This document shows positions 1 to 14,823 of a stretch of 64,000 nt of DNA, in pieces. The notes beneath the pieces are model-generated. The model had not been told where the DNA came from. It saw only the letters and a list, made by a program, of their open reading frames with translations, and searched no databases. Location of the stretch: positions 38,544,015 through 38,608,014 of the forward strand of contig CM055110.1 in the NCBI GenBank assembly GCA_029204225.1, in the 5' to 3' direction. The DNA comes from Diphasiastrum complanatum (lineage: Eukaryota > Streptophyta > Lycopodiopsida > Lycopodiales > Lycopodiaceae). Positions within the stretch are counted from its first letter, which is position 1. Each line of letters opens with the position of its first letter. The position numbers and the translations under genes were made by a program.

Positions 1-906
1 GACAGTTAACCTAGCAGATTTGCGGTAAAAACGTGAAAAAGCCACTTTGTCAAGTTGAGCTAAAATCACCGTTTCTCCACGGAATCTCCTGATTGAACAC
101 TCTATAGTCTTGGAGTCAGTAGGGCGACCTTGCTCTAGGCCTCAGATCGTGCTCAAAACGATCCATAGGCGAGTTAGATCTGACATTTTTAAGAGTGGGG
201 AGGTGCGGCTGCAGACAGGGAGGTCGCGCGCTGTTTGCGCGCCTAACACAATGGTTACTGTAGTGTCTCGAAGACCATAGCGACTGTAGGAGCGTGGTTC
301 AATGCCCAGATGCAGTTTGGACCTTTGGATGAGGTGTCAAATGAATCAACGATCCAGAACTTGTGATGGGAGAGAAATTTGGACCACAAGATTTGGTTCA
401 GCCATTGGATGAGCTTTGAACAAGGCCTTGAAGAAGTGAAGTGCATTTTGGCCTTCAACTTCATTAAAAATTTTCATACTGAAAGTTGAGTTGGGTCCCT
501 TCACAAGTGAAGAGTGCAGTTTCTTCAAGGTGAAGAAACAGTTCAAAAACTAGAAAAGTCCCTATTTTTGGATCCTTTGCCTATTTTAACCCAAACGAAA
601 GGCTATAACCTCCAAACGAAGGGCACCCGGACTGTACCTGCAAGTACGGTACAGCAAAACAGAGTGATTGCAGCGGAGAAAGTGTTCGGAGTATGCCAAA
701 AGTGATTTCACCATTCCACTGAGCACGTTGTTGGGAGTTGACGACTGAGTGCATTTCGAAAGGCGATGCTGATTTGGCTTTCAAATTGGTGGAAAAGTGG
801 CGAGTGGCCTGGTAAGGGAAAAAGTGCAGGTCATTATTTTCAACTTCTGACATCACTGTTTGCATACTGTTCTTAGCCTAAGGCAGAAGTTTCAAGCAGT
901 TTTGCG
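1..906 (+). other. Leader-like region upstream of copia element A
   Basis: No convincing coding frame is seen. The stretch lies directly before the gag-like start of copia element A, so it is most simply that element's untranslated leader; its 5' LTR and primer-binding site would lie left of the window. Short GC-rich palindromic words (around 205-245) are present. The assignment rests on position only, because the leader of related element B (26271-26998) does not clearly align to it by eye. Confidence 0.35.
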
Positions 907-3900
907 ATGGCAAACATGGGAGAGTCCATATTGAGTGAAAGTAGCAAATTGGATGGGATTTCCAACTCAAAATGAAAAACATACTGATGGAGAAAGACGT
1001 GTGGGAAGTCATCACAGGTGATGAGAGAGGGCCGCCAAATGAAGCAGACATCAAAGTGTTCGACAAAAAGATGAGGAAAGCTTTGACCTTCATTAAATTA
1101 TTAGTGAAGGATCACATCATTACCCACATTTGTGATGCTATTACACCCAGACAGGCATGGGATGTGCTAAGGGAGCAGTTCGAGATGTCAAATCCATCAA
1201 GAATCATGTTTTTGAAGTCAAAGTTAAATAGTGCCCGCATGGAACAAGGAGAGCACATTTAGACGTACATGACCATAATGAAGACAATGAGAGATGAACT
1301 GCATTCTATTGGTGAGCGCATACGTGATGTGGAGCTGGTGCACAATGCATTGTGTGGCATTGCAGAACCCTATCAGATGTTTGTGAGTGGAATAACATCA
1401 AGAGAAAGATTGCCAACCTTTGACGAGCTCACATGAATCTTGATGCAGGAAGAGCAACAGCATGAAAAAGCTAGACGTCAAAATACTGACGATCAGGCAC
1501 TTGCAACATGCCAAAAACAAGACAAGGGCAAGGGCAAGAAGAAGTCTAAGCAGCAATTTGCCAAGTCTTAGGAGGATGAGGGATCTTCAAGTAAAACTAA
1601 GAAGAAAGGCAAGTGCTCCCATTGTGTAAAAAGGGCCATTGGAAGAGTGAATGTCGCAAATTCCTGGCGGAACAAGGCAAGGGGAAACCAAAACAAGCAG
1701 GTAACCTTGTCGATGAGGGTGAGATTGAAGACTCTAGCATCTTCATATCTACATTGTCATCTAATCAAGATGATCAAGCATGGTATATTGACTCAGGAGC
1801 CACAAGACACATGACAGGTAACAAGAATTGGTTTAGTAGAGGTGTTGGATAATGGAACATCTGTCTCACAAGCAAATGGTGAGGTGTGCATGATCAAGGA
1901 GATAGGCACCGTTTCAATCCAACTACTTGATGGCAAAAGCAGGATGATCAAGGAGGTACTTTACGTGCCAATTTTGAAGAAAAATCAACTTTCTGTTGGA
2001 GTCATTACTATCAAAAGTTGAAAGTAGAATTTGCCCATGATCGTTGCTTTGTGAAAGATGCGAACCAAAAGTTCAAATTTATTGTGGATGGAGTAAGAGA
2101 GCCTAGTACAAAATTGTACAGGTTGAATGCTACAATTAAGGGGCAACATGGACTTGTATCGTCCATTCCATCACAAACTAAGTTGTGGCATAAGAGGCTT
2201 GGTCACTTGAACTTGGGAAGCCTGAGTTTGATGAGAAAATTGGAGATGGTAACAGAATTGCCTACCATAGAAGATCACTTGAAATCGATGTGCGAATCAT
2301 CGAGAGAAGTTCAATGAAGGGAGTGTTGCAAGAGCAAAGAATATCCTAGATTTAATCCACAGATTTATGCGGGCCTATGAGGACTATGTCCTTAGGTAAA
2401 GCCTTCTATTTCATGACCTTTATTAATGATATGTCACGTAAGACATGGATCTACTTCTTGAAGAAGAAATCAGATGCATTTGATAACTTCAAGAGCTTCA
2501 AAGCATTGGTCAAAAATCAGACAGGTAAGAAAATCAAAGTCCTAAGATCAGATAGTGGAGGTGAGTACAAGTCTAATGACTTCAATGATCTTTGTGATAA
2601 ATGTGGGATTAAAAGACATTTTACGCAAGCTCATACTCCTGCTCTCAATGATGTAGCTGAGCGCAAGAATTGTACGATTGTGGAAAGTGCCAGATGTATG
2701 CTAGCTGAAATGAAACTACCAAAAGATTTTTGGTCAGAAGCATGTAGCACAGCAGTCTATCTTCAAAATAGAAGTCCTACCATTGCCATACCAAAGATAA
2801 CACCTGAGGAAGCATTCACGAAGAAGAAGCCAAAGGTGAATTACTTGCGAATATTTGGATGTAAGGCCTTTGTACACATTACTAAGGAAGAGAGATGTAA
2901 ACTTGATGTAAAAGCAATCAAGTGCATATTCCTAGGATATGATGATCGTGTGAAGGGCTATAGATGTTTTGATCCAGTCGAAAAAAAAATCCATATATGT
3001 CGTGATGTTATGAAGACGAGGATGCTGAGAAGATAGACACAACCAGTGGGAAAGATGGTATAGTGAGGATACCACCTGATGATGATCCATTCATTGACCT
3101 TCCGAGTGATGAACATGAGGATACATCTCAAGATACTACTACTCGACCTCAAGAAACAGATTGGAGAGGTAGGGACAAACCTTTTGGTGCAAGAAAGATT
3201 GAAGTTGCAGGTGTAAAACGCAAGGAGAAGGATGTACCGTGGGATACATTTTCACCAGGAAGCCGATCACCTAACAGAAAGCTCCCTAAGTGGTTTGAGA
3301 GATTGTTGGAGAGCCGCGACATAGATGACTTTTCAGGATCATCTAACCAGGGAGAGCTACAAAGATCAACAAGAGAGAAGATACTACCTGAAAGGTATGA
3401 AGCAAATTATGCTCTCTTATCTAGCATTATTCAAAGAAAAGAATCTTCGATTTATGGTGAAGCGAAGGATGATGAAATTTGGGTCAAGGCCATGGGAGAG
3501 GAGATGGAGTCAATTGCTAAGCATAGCACATGGGACTTAGTAGACCCACCAGTTGGCAGGAAATCCATTGGTTGCAAATGGGTATACAGGACTAAGTACC
3601 ATGCAGATGGAAGTATAGCAAAACACAAAGCAAGATTAGTGATCAAAGGGTACGCACAAAATAAAGGCATCGACTATGAGGAGACCTTTGCACTGGGTTG
3701 TAAGTGGAATACTCTACGTCTACTTGTTGCTTTAGATTCACATTTTGGTTGGCCTTTGCATCAGATGGATGTGAAATCTGCTTTTCTAAATGGTGAGTTA
3801 GAAGAAGAATATTCATGGATCAACCTAAAGGCTTTGTAATGAAGGGACAGGAAAATAAAGGATGTCGCTTGAAGAAACTGCTTTATGGTCTTAAACAAGC

Positions 3901-4970
3901 ACCACGTGCGTGGTATAGCAGGATTGATGCCTACTTTTGTTCAAAGGGATGGTGAGAACACATTCTGATCCAAATTTATATGTCTTATGCTTTGATGGTA
4001 TGGTTTCTTTGATTGCTCTTTATGTTGATGATTTGATTATTACGAGAAATAATCAAGAGATGATAGACATGATTAAGAAAGACCTCATGGAACAATTTGA
4101 GATGACATATCTCAGCCTGATGCTTACTCCCTTGGAGTAGAAGTGTGGCAAAAAGGACATGAAGTGGGTTTAACACAGGTGAAGTATGTCAAAGAGTTGT
4201 TGCACAGGTTTAGGTTGTAGGATTGCAAACCAGTAAACACTCCTATTGAACCAGATAAAAAGCTTTCTAAGCTTGATGAGTCACAGTCATTTGATGCTAT
4301 GCTATATAGACAGTTAGTAGGTAGCTTGATTTACCTTACCACGACTAGACTAGATATATGCTATGTTGTTGGCATTGTAAGTCAGTTTATGGCAGCACCT
4401 ACAGATACGCATTGGAAGGCAGCTAAAAGCATTTTGCATTATGTGAAAGGCACTTCAGAGTATGGCTTGATTTACAGGAAGCATGATGGTTTACCTGAGT
4501 TGTGTGGCTATGTGGATGCGGATTGGAGAGGTGACTATGATGATCATAGATCCACCACATGATATATATTCTAGTTTTGTGGTAGTTGTTTTTCCTGGTC
4601 TAGTAAGAAGCAAAGTACAATTGCTCTTTTTGCCACAGAAGCAGAGTATAAGGCAATGTGTAGTGCAGCACAGAAAGCTATATGGTTGAGACAAATCTTG
4701 GAAGAAATTGGCATAAAGCAAAAAAATCCCATGACTTTACATAGCGACAGTCAGAGTGGCATTCAGCTAGCAAAGAATCCAGTGTTCCATGCGAGAACTA
4801 AACACATTGAGATTCAGTATCACTTCATACGTGAGAGGCTGCTGAGTCGTGAAATTCATGTTGTTCATTGTAGCACAGAAGAACAACTAGCTGATATTTT
4901 CACTAAGCCACTTACTGGAGAAAAGTTTGATAAGTTTAGATCAAAGCTTTCTGTACTTAAAGTTTGTTGA
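907..4970 (+). pseudogene. Ty1/copia gag-pol, degenerate (element A)
   Basis: Gag-pol of a copia retrotransposon in canonical order but broken. Gag starts at ATG 907; a frameshift near 955 is needed to continue into the UBN2-like region (972-1430). In-frame stops occur at 1261 (TAG), about 1433 (TGA) and 1569 (TAG), and a frameshift splits the CCHC knuckle near 1617. Protease shows YIDSGATRHMT (about 1785-1815). The pre-integrase H...H/CxxC region is at 2180-2340. The integrase core (2377-3036) keeps LRSDSGGEY and AERKN. Reverse transcriptase (3480-4130) keeps QMDVKSAFLNG and YVDDLIIT but is split by frameshifts near 3830 and 3945. RNase H (4299-4970) ends in ADIFTKPL. At least five lesions mean it cannot make one polyprotein. 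Copia identity is certain from IN-before-RT order. Confidence 0.93.
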
Positions 4971-5010
4971 CTTTAAAGCTATGTATATGACTGTATAAAA
5001 AGTGACTCTA

Positions 5011-5025
5011 CTTTAAGAGAGAGAG
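5011..5025 (+). other. Polypurine tract of element A
   Basis: A purine-rich run (AAGAGAGAGAG) lies immediately 5' of the LTR start, where plus-strand priming occurs in LTR retrotransposons. The same run precedes the 3' LTR of element B at 27123-27136. Confidence 0.6.
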
Positions 5026-5296
5026 TTAGAATTAAAGTAGAATCACTGTGTTACGGTACTGTGGGTCCTATCAGTGGATAAGGATCAGTTGGCCTCACCA
5101 CGAGGCAAGTCGATGGGACACGTGTCCCGCCAACGGCAACCTGGACCATGCATGGGTTGCCTGAGTGAACAACTATATGTACAGTGTAATTTCAATTTGA
5201 GAAATATAGTTGCTATGTGAGCTTGTTGTGGAGAGTGTTTTCTTTCTGTGTTACTATGTAGCATGATCTGTGTTCCTGTGCAAAGCAAAGTCTAAG
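5026..5296 (+). repeat. 3' LTR of copia element A (271 bp)
   Basis: This 271-bp block is nearly identical to the blocks at 26000-26270 and 27137-27407. It begins TTAGAATTAAAG and ends ATTCTAAG-like (here AGTCTAAG), giving a short terminal inverted repeat. It follows the polypurine tract and the end of RNase H. The ends are inferred from the three-way comparison and do not show the textbook TG...CA. Confidence 0.85.
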
Positions 5297-5439
5297 TGTT
5301 TTAAGTGATAACCTTCAAATATAGAGAACCTGATGTCGTGCATTGAGTTTTGACTCCCTTTTAACTATCTTGTAAATGTAAAGTCAGAATAATGCAAGAT
5401 CTTCTAGCTGCTATAAATGTAAATGAGTGATTAAAGATA
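5297..5439. other. Spacer between element A and gypsy remnant
   Basis: AT-rich sequence just 3' of the LTR with no coding signal. A target-site duplication cannot be tested because the 5' end of element A is outside the window. Confidence 0.4.
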
Positions 5440-6720
<1,281 letters not shown>

Positions 6721-9700
6721 CTAGTCTTTTATGACCTTGGGGAGGGGGGGGGGGGGGTTAAAGCTCATATTCATTGCAGATTCCTTGCAATAGTTCTTGG
6801 GGTATAGCCTCTAGGCTCATCATAAAGAGAGAAATGGAATCCTTGTGGCCTTCATTAGATTCTTTAAGTGTTCCTCGATTATGTTAGATGGGATTCAGAA
6901 TGATGAAAAAGGTTCAAAAAAGGGAAGATTTAGTATTCTTTGTCATCAAACCCTTGCTTGGGATTTCTTCATCATTCTAAGCATCACAACAAGCTCTACA
7001 TAGTACTTTGTCAGGCAAATCCTCTTCTTTTGAGGTCTCCCTACTATAAGTGATTCACTGCATTTAAATATCTAAAATAACTTTTGTAATCATTCATCAT
7101 TTATTCAAAGTTATTCAATTTCTGTAATGTCTTCTCGAAAACACAATCTCTCTCATGACAATAAGAAGACATGTCTATAAACTCACTTTTTAAATATTGT
7201 AGTTTGCGTATTCAAATCAGTATCTATATCCAATTGGGGATGATACAATGACATTATTAAGAAAAGTACAAAAGCAACCACAAGCTCCAGAGTACTGCAA
7301 AAAAAAGTTATTAAGAAAATACTCAAAAATGCAATAAACATAAATATACTTATCTAGTATGACATCACTTATTTTGTAGGATTGATGCCATATTATTGCT
7401 TCTTGTTGATTCAAATGTGGAGATGGCACTCCATCATTCATTCCAATGTGAAGAACAAGCTCATCTTCACCATTAGAGAAAATGAACATTCAAAATCACA
7501 TATGCTAAACTATGATCAAAACAAAATGAATCACAACTATCATGGTTAATAAGTTCAATCATGATAGAATTTAAATCCTTTGGCCATAATTGTAAACATG
7601 ATTGTTAGTTCATTGGGAGTGGTATAGACTTTGGGAGTGGTGTAGGTAGGCCAAATAAAAAATAATTTTTTTTTAAGATTATTTTTTTAATCCTACATGA
7701 CATTCTTTATGGGGTACTTTAAGGTTAGAAACTCCATTACTATAGTAAACATATTCCAGCTTCTATATTTCACGGTACCAATTTTATTGCATCAAAAGTC
7801 ACTATTGTACTACATCATTTATATAAATAATTTTTCCAGTGTACACCCATGAAAAAGATAAGCCAAGCTTGGAGCACAAAGCTTTGAGACATATCATGTA
7901 TAGTAGATGACTTGAGCATGCATTAAATGGGATGCAATACTAACTTTTATTTTACTTAACTTCTACAAGGGATTGACATTGGAGGATTTTTAGCTACACG
8001 AGATTACTTTGATTCCATTCAAACTCTCTTTTCTACAAGCACATAATACATATTGATAATTGTGCTATCTAGACATAATATCAAAAATAGTTGTTTAGCA
8101 TTTATACCATTCATCTCATTTTAAATATAGAATTGCCATATTCATTGCTCGTTAATTCAATGTACAAAATCTTGTTTCTTTATATGTAAAGGCTTTTCGA
8201 ATCTTCAACTAACTTGCAAGATTTTTTGGACCTAAAAGATATTATCAAGGCTCATATTAATGTAAATATTCTCCTTAAATGAAGCAAATACTATTGTACT
8301 TGTTCTCATATATACATCAAAGGTGATAACTAGGTCTTTTTTCCACCTGTTTCTATACACATCAACACAATAAGACATGTTTAGGCACGACTCTTAAGAA
8401 ATCATTGTCTGAATAATCGTATTATATTAAAAAAAAATGAAAAGACATGAACAATGTCAATATTTGAGAGAAATATTTTTATAGATGTGGTTGTTTCTTA
8501 CAATCTAATAACACTATATGCCTTATATCACCATGCAAATACATTTTAAGTGAAATTGAACATTTTATACATGCAAAATTCACAATGTTTCTAACATAAA
8601 ACAACTTATAATATGATTCACAACACCAATTTTTGATATGTTCATTTTTTTTTTGGCTTAAATGTTTGAAATATGGATAAAGCCTTGAACAGGTATGTCA
8701 ATCACGCTATGATTTTTAGAAATATTGAATGAATAGAAAGTGATTTGATTCATGATATGATCCAAGATTTGGCATACATATAAATTATAATGAGCTACAT
8801 TGAATATGTGGTTTAGATGAAACGTGTCTATAGGAGGTGAGACTTTGACTTGTTCAAGTGATCACCAAGTTTTGTAGCTAGTGGACCTTGTTTTGCTTTA
8901 AACATTCATCATCTTGTAGATTTGAGCACCCTTTTAAGAAAATCCACAAACATTAAACATTAAATTATGAGACTTGAATGATGCCAATTATGAAATTGAG
9001 CTCTACATGTCCTTGTCATTGAAATTCTAGGAGTAAAAAGAATGTACTAGCATGCATAATTGAGTGAATTTCTACCTTTGATTCTTGTTAAAAAAAAATG
9101 CTTCTTCAAAATACTTTTATCTTAACACAATGACTTCATTCCTGCCTATTTTTTCTTAGAGGCGAGTAGTCACAAACAAAATATCATAAGAAAATGAGAT
9201 GTTTTTGTTTTCTTGTAAATCTCTTTGTTTATTGCTTTAACAACCATATAATCAAACATTTAGCAGTAAGATTCATGATTGTTGAATGCACTTTGCCTAT
9301 TTTTGTGGTCTCTACAACTTAGAAAGATGACATATGTGATCATTTTTCTTGCAATTTTTGGTTGTAGCTACAAGGTTAGATAACATTGTAAATTTTTTCT
9401 TATGCTTTATTTATTTATTTAATGTAAGACTACTCTATGAGACATCAATAGTAACACCAAATTAATGCATGACACTTGAAGTTTAGTGATGTGCACTTGG
9501 AACAAAATGTTGCAAAGATCAAAACAAGAACCAAGTTGGTAAGAGTGTGTGAGTATTGGGAAATAGACCTATGCAAGAGATTTCTAATGGGTTCATTGAG
9601 GATGCAAGGAAAGAAAGACCACTAATTTTGAAGGCTTTAAATAATTATTAGAATCAAGTTGAAGCATAATACATGGGTCCATATTGTTTGCAAAAAATCA

Positions 9701-10190
9701 TGCATATCACACATACTTTGCTTTGTAAACCAACACCTTTTTAAGTTGTTAGCCCATATGGAGGACGTTGGCCCAATAAATATAGCATTAATAATGTATT
9801 TGGAGGATCTCAAAGATTCTATGACATACATGAGTTGGTTTGATCTAGAGCACATCGTGTATTATGTCTAATGTGGCTAGCCAATGTATAATTTATTATC
9901 AATTATTTGAATAAGAATAACCTTTGTGTAGATTTAAAACTTGATGGCTTTTGATAGGCTAATAAATCTTACATTTTGGCAAAGTAATGCAAGTGATTTT
10001 ACATATATTGATACCTTCAATTCTTTTAGCCATTTTGGATGTAATTGGACCAAAAGACACTCACACTCATTTGGCATCTTTGTATTAAATGAGATTTGGT
10101 TTCATTGTATATATAATGTTATAAATAAGCAATCTAGGATTGTGTCGGATGAGATGAGTACTTGAAATGGTTTAAATAGCAATATAATAT
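6721..10190. other. AT-rich region without recognisable genes
   Basis: A poly-G run sits at 6744-6757. The rest is AT-rich, stop-dense DNA. An open frame at 7217-7489 (-) has no recognisable motif and biased AT composition, and I treat it as chance. The left end (6721-6960) may continue the gypsy remnant upstream of RT but cannot be assigned. Confidence 0.5.
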
Positions 10191-10197
10191 GGGGGGG

Positions 10198-11548
<1,351 letters not shown>

Positions 11549-11834
11549 TACTCCAAGCTTTACTCAAACTGCTTTAACTCTAATGAAAGGAAAACAAAAG
11601 AGTGTCAATGGGAGAGATAAAAGGATAGAGAGTCATCAAGGTTTTCAAAAAACTTACTTTACTCCAAGCTTTACACTCTTTTAAATAGCTTAACTCCTTT
11701 TGAGAAGCTTTCTTATGATCTCTTTGAAAATGTTTACAAGCTTTTAAATAGCTTTATCTCAAGCTTTTGAAAGCTTTTGAAAAGCTTTAACTCTGATGAA
11801 AAAAAAAAACAAAAGAGTTTCAATGAGAGAGAGA

Positions 11835-12125
11835 AAAGAACATAAACAACAATAAACACAAATGTAACAAAGCAAAACAAGTAAACTTTTGAATGCTGGC
11901 TATGGTGCTTACTTTGTGTCCAATGCTCAACTTTTTGCTCAAGCCCTGGCTATGGTGAGAAGGTAAAGAGCTTTGGCTATGACAAAGGAACATAAACAAC
12001 AATAAACACAAATGTATCAAAGAAAAACTAGTAAACTTTTGAATGTTGGCTATCTTTTTGTCCAATGCTCAACTTTTTCACCAAGCCCTGGCTATGGTGA
12101 AAAGGTAGAGAGCTTTGGCTGTGAC
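11835..12125. repeat. Two-copy tandem repeat, period 150 bp
   Basis: The segment starting 'aacataaacaacaataaaca' at 11840 recurs at 11990 with high identity, through 'ccaatgctcaactttttg' and 'agccctggctatggtgaaaa'. The second copy has small deletions. No coding function is evident; the minus frame across it is just the repeat translated. Confidence 0.85.
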
Positions 12126-12685
12126 GAAAAAGCATAAGAAGGATCAAGCATCATTAGAAGAGCCATAGAGAGTAGCACTACCACTAGGCGCAAAAATATC
12201 TTCCTCCTCGCATCCGAAAACCGAAAATTGAAATGGGAAGAAACCGCGACGTGCCACACAATTCAGCTGCAGGTAGCTTATGTTAAGGTCAACGCTGCTA
12301 GCATCGATCATAGAGTCGATTACCAAAAGCTAAATCGCCACTGTCTAATAAATAATTGGGTCATGTAGTGTAGGTATTTTCAGAATGTTATAGCAAATTG
12401 TGTTTTCTTGAATTGTTATTTCAAATCAACGAGGCGTCATCACAATCTGGACGAAGATTCTACATTTTAAGAGAATGCACCTGCTAGTGGAATGGAAGAA
12501 CGAGGAAAGGAAAAAGTTGAAGATACACCAGGTACTTACATATATCTATAATCATTGTCTCACATCTAGCAATTTCATACAAAATTTTATGAGATAGGGT
12601 TTTCCTTATAGACATTTGGTAGGCATGTTTTTTGTTTAGGTTTTCTACACGTTTTATAGAAGTATTGATTTTCTTTTTATGGAGT
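12126..12685. other. Spacer, no supported feature
   Basis: A few short frames exist (for example 12144-12326 and 12484-12720, both minus) but none shows a motif or splice context. Nothing is assigned. Confidence 0.35.
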
Positions 12686-12689
12686 AGGT

Positions 12690-12900
12690 CATGGAGCAAA
12701 TGCTGCGCATGATTGGTCATTTGAGAAAATTAGAAAAGATGTTGTTAAACGGGGTGTGACCATGGTTCTTTGCCCATGTGCCAATTGTAGAGGTCTGGGA
12801 TTTATGTCCCTTGATGTAATTGAAAAGCATTTTTGAGAAGAAGCTGGTCAACATCAAAGAAAAAAACAGAGGATAATGCAAGGGTATTATACTAAACTAT
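12690..12900 (+). pseudogene. CACTA transposase-associated domain fragment
   Basis: The plus-strand frame shows RGVTMVLCPCANCRG followed by DVIEKHF and, after an in-frame TGA, EAGQHQR. This resembles the CPCxxC...HL...G signature of the plant transposase-associated domain (Transpos_assoc) at the N-terminus of En/Spm CACTA transposases. Only about 60 residues are recognisable and no TIR or catalytic domain is adjacent. A chance zinc-ribbon-like match is possible. Confidence 0.4.
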
Positions 12901-13189
12901 GCATTATTAATGTACTAAAAACATGGTATGTTGTTGATTTTAGAAAGCATTTGATTTTGATGGCCTTTTGTGAAATACCTTTTACTAATTTTTCTAAATC
13001 GTCTTGTATATGTATTTATCCTAGTCCATGTGGAGCTGGCTAGAAAGATGTCTTTCATCACGTGGCAATTGGTCTATCACTATAACCGCATGATGAGATA
13101 GATCAAGACATTATTGAACGTAGGGCGTTGATGATATTTGAGTTCAATCCTAAGTTGCATGGATTGTGGCATGATGGTTCTGTTATTGG

Positions 13190-13476
13190 AGTTTGATTTT
13201 TGGATCGTCGTGCGCAAGGGAAAGCAGCACTATATGGCAGATCATGTGTTGCAAATTAAAGAGAAGAAAACTACAACCCATCCCGATGATGACCTACTTG
13301 ATGCTACCTTGTTTTACATTGACACTGTACCTGGATGGGCCACTGACATTGTTGAGTATTTTATGCGGGGCCAACCGGACAAATCCTTATCCAAGGCGGA
13401 GCAGCGAAAGTTGATTCTAAAAGCTAGACCCTATCTGTTGGCTGATTCTGACGAATCCCCAAGCCTTCTCGGATAG
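13190..13476 (+). pseudogene. Ty3/gypsy RNase H / integrase zinc-domain fragment
   Basis: An open frame carries RKGKQHYMADHVLQI, the conserved end of gypsy RNase H (xRxGKxHxxADxLSR), followed by FYIDTVPGWATDIVEYF and an LILKARPYLL stretch typical of the linker before the integrase HHCC zinc domain. It stops at 13474 before the HHCC motif. No RT lies upstream, so it is an isolated fragment. Family membership is clear; which element it came from is not. Confidence 0.7.
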
Positions 13477-13689
13477 AGCTACCCAAGAGCACCTCTCACC
13501 TTAGACCGAGGAGGTCTTTGAGAAGATGAGACAAACAAAGTCTGAGGCCGAGTATAGCAGCCGAGGAATACTAGTAGTAATGACAAGCAAGAACTGTGTA
13601 AGCCTTGTGGTGAAACCTGAAAGATGGAATGACCATGTAGGAACTAGTATTTCTAGGCAAACGTAATAAATGCAAGTAGACCCCTCTTA

Positions 13690-14454
13690 AAGAAAGTAGA
13701 GTGAGCCACCTTTTGATGGTGACCTTTAGTGGAGAGCATTATTCCACTTGTAATTTGTGAAATGTGGAAATTCCACTAGGATGCCACCTAAGGAGCTCTC
13801 TTGCTTATTTAAGAGACTCCCTCTTTGTGAAGAGGAGATTTTTGTGTATTGTATATGTTCCATGATGAAATGAGAAGAGCCTTCACGAGTTTGGTGCATC
13901 CATTGAGCTCCTTGATCATGCTTGTTTTTTGAGTGATGCATTCATGACCTTGCCCTTCCCCTCCTTTGTGTGGTTGTGGATTGTAGAGTGGATTAGATTT
14001 GCTGCTTTCCTAGAGTGGATTAGTCTTCTTTTCTTGTTTGTGGATTAATGTAGGAATCAGCATTCAAGTAGACTAAATAGGCTAGAAATGTAGTACAAGT
14101 CTTGCATATCCTCCAACATTCTATTCTTGATGTTCTTGGGATGTCCAAAAATCAAAATGCTAGTTGGTTTCTTGATTCTTGGACTTCTAAAGTGTTGTAG
14201 ATTAATTCTTGTTTCAGTTTTGTGGCTTAATGCAAGTGTAGCTTTCAGTTTTAGTAAAGTGTAGGATCTAATTCAGTTCGTTTTCAAAGTAGGTAGCTGT
14301 AGAATCTATTGAATATTCATTTGGGCTGCATGCTGATCTGTAAATGAATGTTCATGGCTTGCATCTCTGTTTGAATGTGAGTGCTTTCAAGAGAGAACGA
14401 CCCTGAGTTGTCCTTTGACAGGCAGTAGGACAAAATTACAGACGAAAACCAATA
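13690..14454 (+). repeat. Probable gypsy LTR with TATA-like box
   Basis: This non-coding stretch has LTR-like character: a TATA-like box in 'gcttatttaagagactccct' near 13810, a T/G-rich downstream part, and a primer-binding-site-like sequence right after it. No partner LTR was found by eye, so the boundaries are approximate. Confidence 0.35.
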
Positions 14455-14472
14455 TGGTGCCCACACTACCGG
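14455..14472 (+). other. Possible primer-binding site
   Basis: The sequence TGGTGCCCACACTACCGG resembles the TGGCGCC... primer-binding sites of gypsy elements. It separates the LTR-like region from a gag fragment. Low certainty without the tRNA match. Confidence 0.3.
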
Positions 14473-14568
14473 GCTACGCATCCTACTGAAGCTTGTCCTT
14501 CATATCAGCCTATCCAAGCACATACAGTCCAACAATATGAAGTACAACCGTCACCATCTGGACATTCC

Positions 14569-14823
14569 TTGACTTATCATGACTACCCACCAGATCGTCC
14601 AGAACCACTAGCCATACAAGATGGCTATGCCGTTATACAAGGGCCATTGAACAATAGATGTTTCATTTGTGGTGACACTGGCCACTTCATGGTTGATTGT
14701 CCAGTCAAGACCAGGTACCACGCTGAATGTCCCGACTTTGTCAAAAAACACAGTTTCAAAGACTGTCCAAAACAGCCCACTAAGATCCTACCTGCCCGAC
14801 ACATTAGTTATGACTCCCAATAG
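14569..14823 (+). pseudogene. Gypsy gag C-terminus with CCHC zinc knuckle
   Basis: The 84-residue frame holds a full knuckle, CFICGDTGHFMVDC (CX2CX4HX4C), followed 13 residues later by a partner lacking the second cysteine (CPDFVKKHSFKDC). The same two-part layout occurs at 17910-18020, so both come from one gag family. Upstream, YPPDRPEPLAIQDGYAVIQ resembles the minus-strand fragment at 17500-17600. Only the nucleic-acid-binding end of gag remains. Confidence 0.65.

Noticed and set aside
7217-7489. 90-codon minus-strand frame
   Set aside because: AT-driven composition, no motif, no splice or promoter context.
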